From Phytophthora quininea (lineage: Eukaryota; Oomycota; Peronosporomycetes; Peronosporales; Peronosporaceae), in assembly GCA_011947345.1 (NCBI GenBank), contig JAAVTG010000716.1, positions 1 to 57,489 on the forward strand: a DNA stretch of 57,489 nucleotides. Reading direction: 5' to 3'. The translations under genes and the position numbers were made by a program. Positions 53,950-57,489 of the stretch are shown here, piece by piece (position 1 is the stretch's first letter; each line of letters begins with the position of its first letter). The notes beneath the pieces were generated by a model. That model made no database searches. It had not been told where the DNA came from and saw only the letters and a list, made by a program, of their open reading frames with translations.

Positions 53950-55645
53950 TTGATCGCCCAAGCAGAGATTTTGTCATTGCTGTGGTACTTCACAGCTTCT
54001 GTGACGATTCCGACCCGATTCATCAAACGCTGGCAAGGCATTGTGAATCGGTACGTGTTAATACAACCGCGTAAGCACTGGGAAATCTGGGGTAAGTATC
54101 GTTCAAAAGGACTGGCTGTGAGGCCACGCGAAGCAGACGGCATCGGGGTTCCTGATGGAGCTACTGTTATTCGTCACCAACACTTTCAACTTCTCCAGGA
54201 ATTTGTATTAGCGACTACTACACACCCATACGAAGATGACAACGTATGGTATCGCCCAATGATCTACACGATCCAATTACGCTATGGCAACTTCGCCCGC
54301 CCGCGATCGAGTGATTTCTTGCTTCAAAACCCACCGAAACCAGCGGGCTGGAGGTCGAGCATGCTACCTTTGTGGTGGAGACACTTGCTACGGGAGTGGA
54401 ACAGAATTAAATGGCCAGCCCCGGAGTCGATTCACTACAACAGAAGGAAAACACTGCAGATGGTGTTATTCACCCCAATTTAGTGGAGCAAGTTGCCTGA
54501 ATTTCAGGTATTGGATACGCGAGGCCCAGCAAGTCCGGCGAAGCCCCAGGGGTCAGGGTCAAACGCCTTTCGGGCGATCTGTCGGGAACTGGCAAAACAT
54601 AAAAAGTTATGTTTTGCCGACTTCCTGGGTGCCAGTCGCGACTGGCTGTCTTTAACGGCATTTTTCACGGACGTCTGCTCCGAGATTCACCCAATTATTG
54701 GGATGAAAGTGCTTCCGCACGCCATTTTCGTGCTCTACCATCAAATGAGCCGATTATTTCATCGCTTACTACCGCATCCGGACGAAGGAGGAATGCAGGA
54801 AGTAAGAAATATGAATTCACCACCGATATTTGGAATCAAGGTAAGCAGCTGTCTCCCAACAGAACCAACTACGCGATTCTTCCCAAATTTGCGATCGTAA
54901 GAGTGGAAGGTGATTCTCCAGCAAGTTCCGGAGTCGATGCCTCATCCGATGGAAGACCTGGGGTGTCCTCGACAAAGGATTCATGAAACCTTGTCCAGTG
55001 TGATTTCTCTACGTGGATATCTACTGCCGGTAATTCATGATGTGAGAGTACGAATGTGCTTCGGAGACCTCACAGTCGGTTCACGACTATACTTCCTCAG
55101 AGAACTAAATCTTACCATCCAAAACTGCGTTCGTCCGGAATGCCAGGAGATCGAAACGGTAGAACACTGTTTTTCACGTGCCCGTCATTAGAACCAATGT
55201 GGAGCGAACTATGGAGCCGGTGGTCGACGTTCTTTTGCGTCAACCTAAGCTGGAGGTTGCTGCTCTTCCCAAGATTGCAAGACCTCCGTAGGAACTGGAG
55301 AAGTGAACACAAAGAACTAATGCTTCTATGGAGGATCTACACAGCGATAGTGTTTCATACAACACGGCGGCTCAGGAACGACATTCATTTCCAGGAAACG
55401 ACAGCTGAAGTGCCAAATATTCTCAATCTGCTGAACTCGTTCAAGATGCACTACCAATTCCTCTACCAACACGCACATGAGCTTCATTGCAACCACGCTA
55501 CTGTGGTCCGCGTGCTACAAAACTTGGCTTTGATCCGCCAGAAAATAATATACCAGAATCCATGCACCACATGTGGACACGAACGTAAATCTCACGGATA
55601 GATAGCTTATTCACCTTGAGTCGAGAAATCCACTAAACAGTTAAT

Positions 55646-56830
55646 CAATTCAATTTCCTCCTACATCTGGCCCCACTGTCGGTCTACCATTTCGTAGGAC
55701 TTGGCGCTCGCGGTAGTTGTGGACTAGTGTCAGCGTCATCTTTCGCCACTTGTAAAGGGACAAGACATTCAACGCAGACTTGAAAAGAGCGTCGTACCCG
55801 ACAAGAACTGCTGATAATGGAAGGCGTTGCAGAAGCTTGAGATCACCATAAATGCGAGCCACCGTGTTGAAACTTCAGCGCCGATCGTCTTGAGTTTCGT
55901 CATGAAGTCCGCGCCGTCAAAGTGGAAAGACTCCAAGAAATAGATTAGCACGACCAACGGAGCGAACACGGCGAAGAACAAATCAAACCTGCAGTTAGAC
56001 AAGCGGGTTAGTAGGTTGGCTCAGCGACAAGAAAGCTACTAGCGTACGTGTAGTTTTCGTTAAGTCGAGCCCCCCACGCATCCCTGGCTTCGATAGCAAG
56101 CCACGAGCCAGTTGCACAGCAACAAAACCGAGTTGTAGTAGATAATAGCAGATAGGAATATTCAGTGAAGGTACGTATAGAGTGTGATGGCCTGGAACAC
56201 CAGCTTAGGCAGGTCGAGCGCTGATGCCACCGAAAAAAAAACTAACTAACTCATTCACTTGGCAGTACATACAATGTAGTGATCACGGACCTCTTGGATC
56301 TGCTCGGTCTTTCACTGCCATGAGCTGCAGGATTAGGCACACTACCAACACGATAGAAGAACAGCATCATGATTGCCAGCCCGGCGTGGCCCAGCCCAAA
56401 CAGCGATATCAACACCATCGACGAGATAATCAGTGCAGGCTCAGTCTGCGGTAGCAACCAGAACTCGCCGTTGTCAGACTCGGTCGTGTTCATGATGTGA
56501 CTTGCCATAGAGTCGGCGTGCACTTGATGACTGCGAGCATGAGCGTCCACATCGCAGACAAGACCATGACGATGACCGTGGGGATTCCGAGTACACTGAA
56601 CACACGTGGAAAGTGGCCACTTCAGTCACGTTGATGTCGATCACTGACGGCCGGGAAAGTCGGACGACAACCGCCAGGACACTCGAGACGGTCTCGATAA
56701 TACTGAGGCTCTGGGCGGCCTCGCCCGCTCGCTCTTTGGCTGCGGTAGCTGCACCACTTCGTCAGTCTAGATAACTAGATCGGGCACTCAAGCAACTTCT
56801 TTGTCCGACATTGCAGTCATCGACTCGACC
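55646..56830 (-). pseudogene. WLGC-family gene, membrane-region part, 3' truncated by LINE
   Basis: Pieces in several phases match the N-terminal half of 38997-41333: TVIVMVLSAMWTLMLAVIK near 56.5-56.6 kb, LVFQAITLYTYL and AIIYYNSVLLLCNWLVACYRSQ near 56.1-56.2 kb, LYKWRKMTLT near 55.75 kb. The LRR and Cys-rich parts are missing, replaced by the LINE 3' end at 55645. No clean start codon is visible (MSDKEVA at 56811 meets a stop). Confidence 0.65.
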
Positions 56831-56895
56831 AAATCCGATAACGTCGACGACGAGTCGCTTCATTATATTATCGAAACCCCAACGTCAGAAAAGAG

Positions 56896-57489
56896 TTATC
56901 TCCCCACGCACCCGAGCCAAGCTTCCACTTGCGGGTCGCAACGGGACCCAACGTTACGTTGGATCTGCAGTTTCCGCATGCTAATGTACGTGGATTGCGT
57001 CACACAGTTGATGACCATCATCCGGATGTTGAAACACATTCCTTGTACACCGTTCAGAGAGCACTCTTTGAACAGCACAGCACCGCACAAGTCGTCCGAG
57101 TTGTACTTAGTAGGCGCTGACGCTTCCAGATTCACGCTGGCGGAGCTGGGACACATCGTTTTTGCGAACTTTGAAATGATCGCCTTGTCCTCTGAAGATG
57201 GTCGCTCGTCCGTGCACACTAGTGGGTATTTCTCACCAGCTATCGGTAGACACTGGGGCGTTGTCATGTTACACGTACCCGTAATATATCCGTTGCAGCA
57301 CACGGCACTTCTCGCTCGGACACTAAACATCGACAAGGCCACCAGCGGGGACAGTGAAGGCAGCATTGCGACTCGCGGAGCGTGGGCGATCTTCAAATCG
57401 CTCAGCTTGGACAATCCTTCAAAACTCGGTATTTCTTTCAGAACGACAGCGATACCCACAGCAAAGTAGCGCAAGTTCTTGAGAGACGA
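56896..57489 (-). CDS. WLGC-family protein, C-terminal part (gene continues past window)
   Basis: 197 codons open from the window edge to a stop at 56896. The upstream part is LRR-like (LKNLRYFAVGIAV, LSKLSDLKIAHAP, LSPLVALSMF), followed by the Cys-rich C-terminal domain: VCCNGYITGTC, LC, ECSLNGVQGMCF, NC, and CDPQVEAWLGC near the end. This is the least damaged WLGC-family sequence here and is probably a working gene. Family members combine N-terminal membrane segments, LRRs and this domain; function is unknown. Confidence 0.75.
   Translation of the reverse strand, partial: SSLKNLRYFAVGIAVVLKEIPSFEGLSKLSDLKIAHAPRVAMLPSLSPLVALSMFSVRARSAVCCNGYITGTCNMTTPQCLPIAGEKYPLVCTDERPSSEDKAIISKFAKTMCPSSASVNLEASAPTKYNSDDLCGAVLFKECSLNGVQGMCFNIRMMVINCVTQSTYISMRKLQIQRNVGSRCDPQVEAWLGCVGR

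Larger units (their letters stand above)
49870..55645 (+). mobile_element. Outer LINE (non-LTR retrotransposon), interrupted by nested elements
   Basis: The left part (about 49870-50819) encodes the RT domain: FKKGDRSEPGNFRPITL, then in other phases FLAWIRLLYNDSK, GDPLSPYLFALSLEPL and the catalytic GFFADDTG. The right part (53968-55645) continues with QAEILSLLWYFTASV, IKRWQGIVNRYV, the zinc-binding tail and the 3' end. Several indels break the frame. The 5' end (endonuclease) was not found, so it is probably 5' truncated. An 18-bp direct repeat (50802-50819 and 53950-53967) marks where another LINE entered it. Confidence 0.85.

Overview
The window looks like a gene-sparse, repeat-rich region of an oomycete genome, most likely Phytophthora or a close relative in the Peronosporales. 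The main evidence is one open RxLR-dEER effector gene and one broken one, short GT-AG introns with CTAAC/CTAAT branch sites, fragments of an oomycete LRR/membrane family ending in the WLGC motif, and a tyrosine-recombinase retrotransposon and non-LTR elements. I saw no bacterial operon structure, CRISPR array, rRNA or tRNA.

Region 1 (about 1-31,570 and 37,391-41,333) is an array of eleven copies of an AKR6-type aldo-keto reductase gene (Kv-beta-like, 352 aa). The copies alternate strictly in strand (+ - + - + - + - + - +), so they sit head-to-head and tail-to-tail with a period near 4.69 kb. Only the copy at 29452-30510 (-) is fully open; the others are broken by small indels, a truncation, a deletion or a transposon. 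Each full tail-to-tail spacer carries an unassigned exon-like ORF and the 3' third of a WLGC-family gene. The only full-length WLGC gene joined to this arrangement lies at 38997-41333, which marks the likely source edge of the array. Two transposons are nested in the array: a non-autonomous LTR element (10550-14417) inside an AKR copy, and a 6.1-kb Ngaro/PAT-like tyrosine-recombinase retrotransposon with split direct repeats (23013-29087) inside a WLGC fragment.

Region 2 (31,572-37,390) interrupts one head-to-head spacer. It holds two M96/START-like genes that both look damaged, an RxLR effector pseudogene split by a LINE with an 8-bp target duplication, and a second 870-bp insert containing a 134-bp MITE-like inverted repeat.

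Region 3 (41.3-57.5 kb) holds an open RxLR effector (42390-42917, -), a young 5'-truncated LINE with a 17-bp target duplication, a 41-nt hairpin, hAT transposase remnants, another WLGC fragment whose signature Trp codon is a stop, a fragment of a different AKR, and a three-level nest of mobile elements (LINE in +, LINE in -, solo LTR) at 49.9-55.6 kb. It ends in two tandem WLGC-family genes on the minus strand, the second running off the window.

In functional terms the window has few live genes: one AKR, one RxLR effector, one partial WLGC gene and the partly decayed mobile elements. Its main interest is as a record of palindromic gene amplification followed by pseudogene spread and transposon nesting. 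The alternating near-identical copies are hard to assemble, so copy number and single-base indels should be confirmed on long reads.
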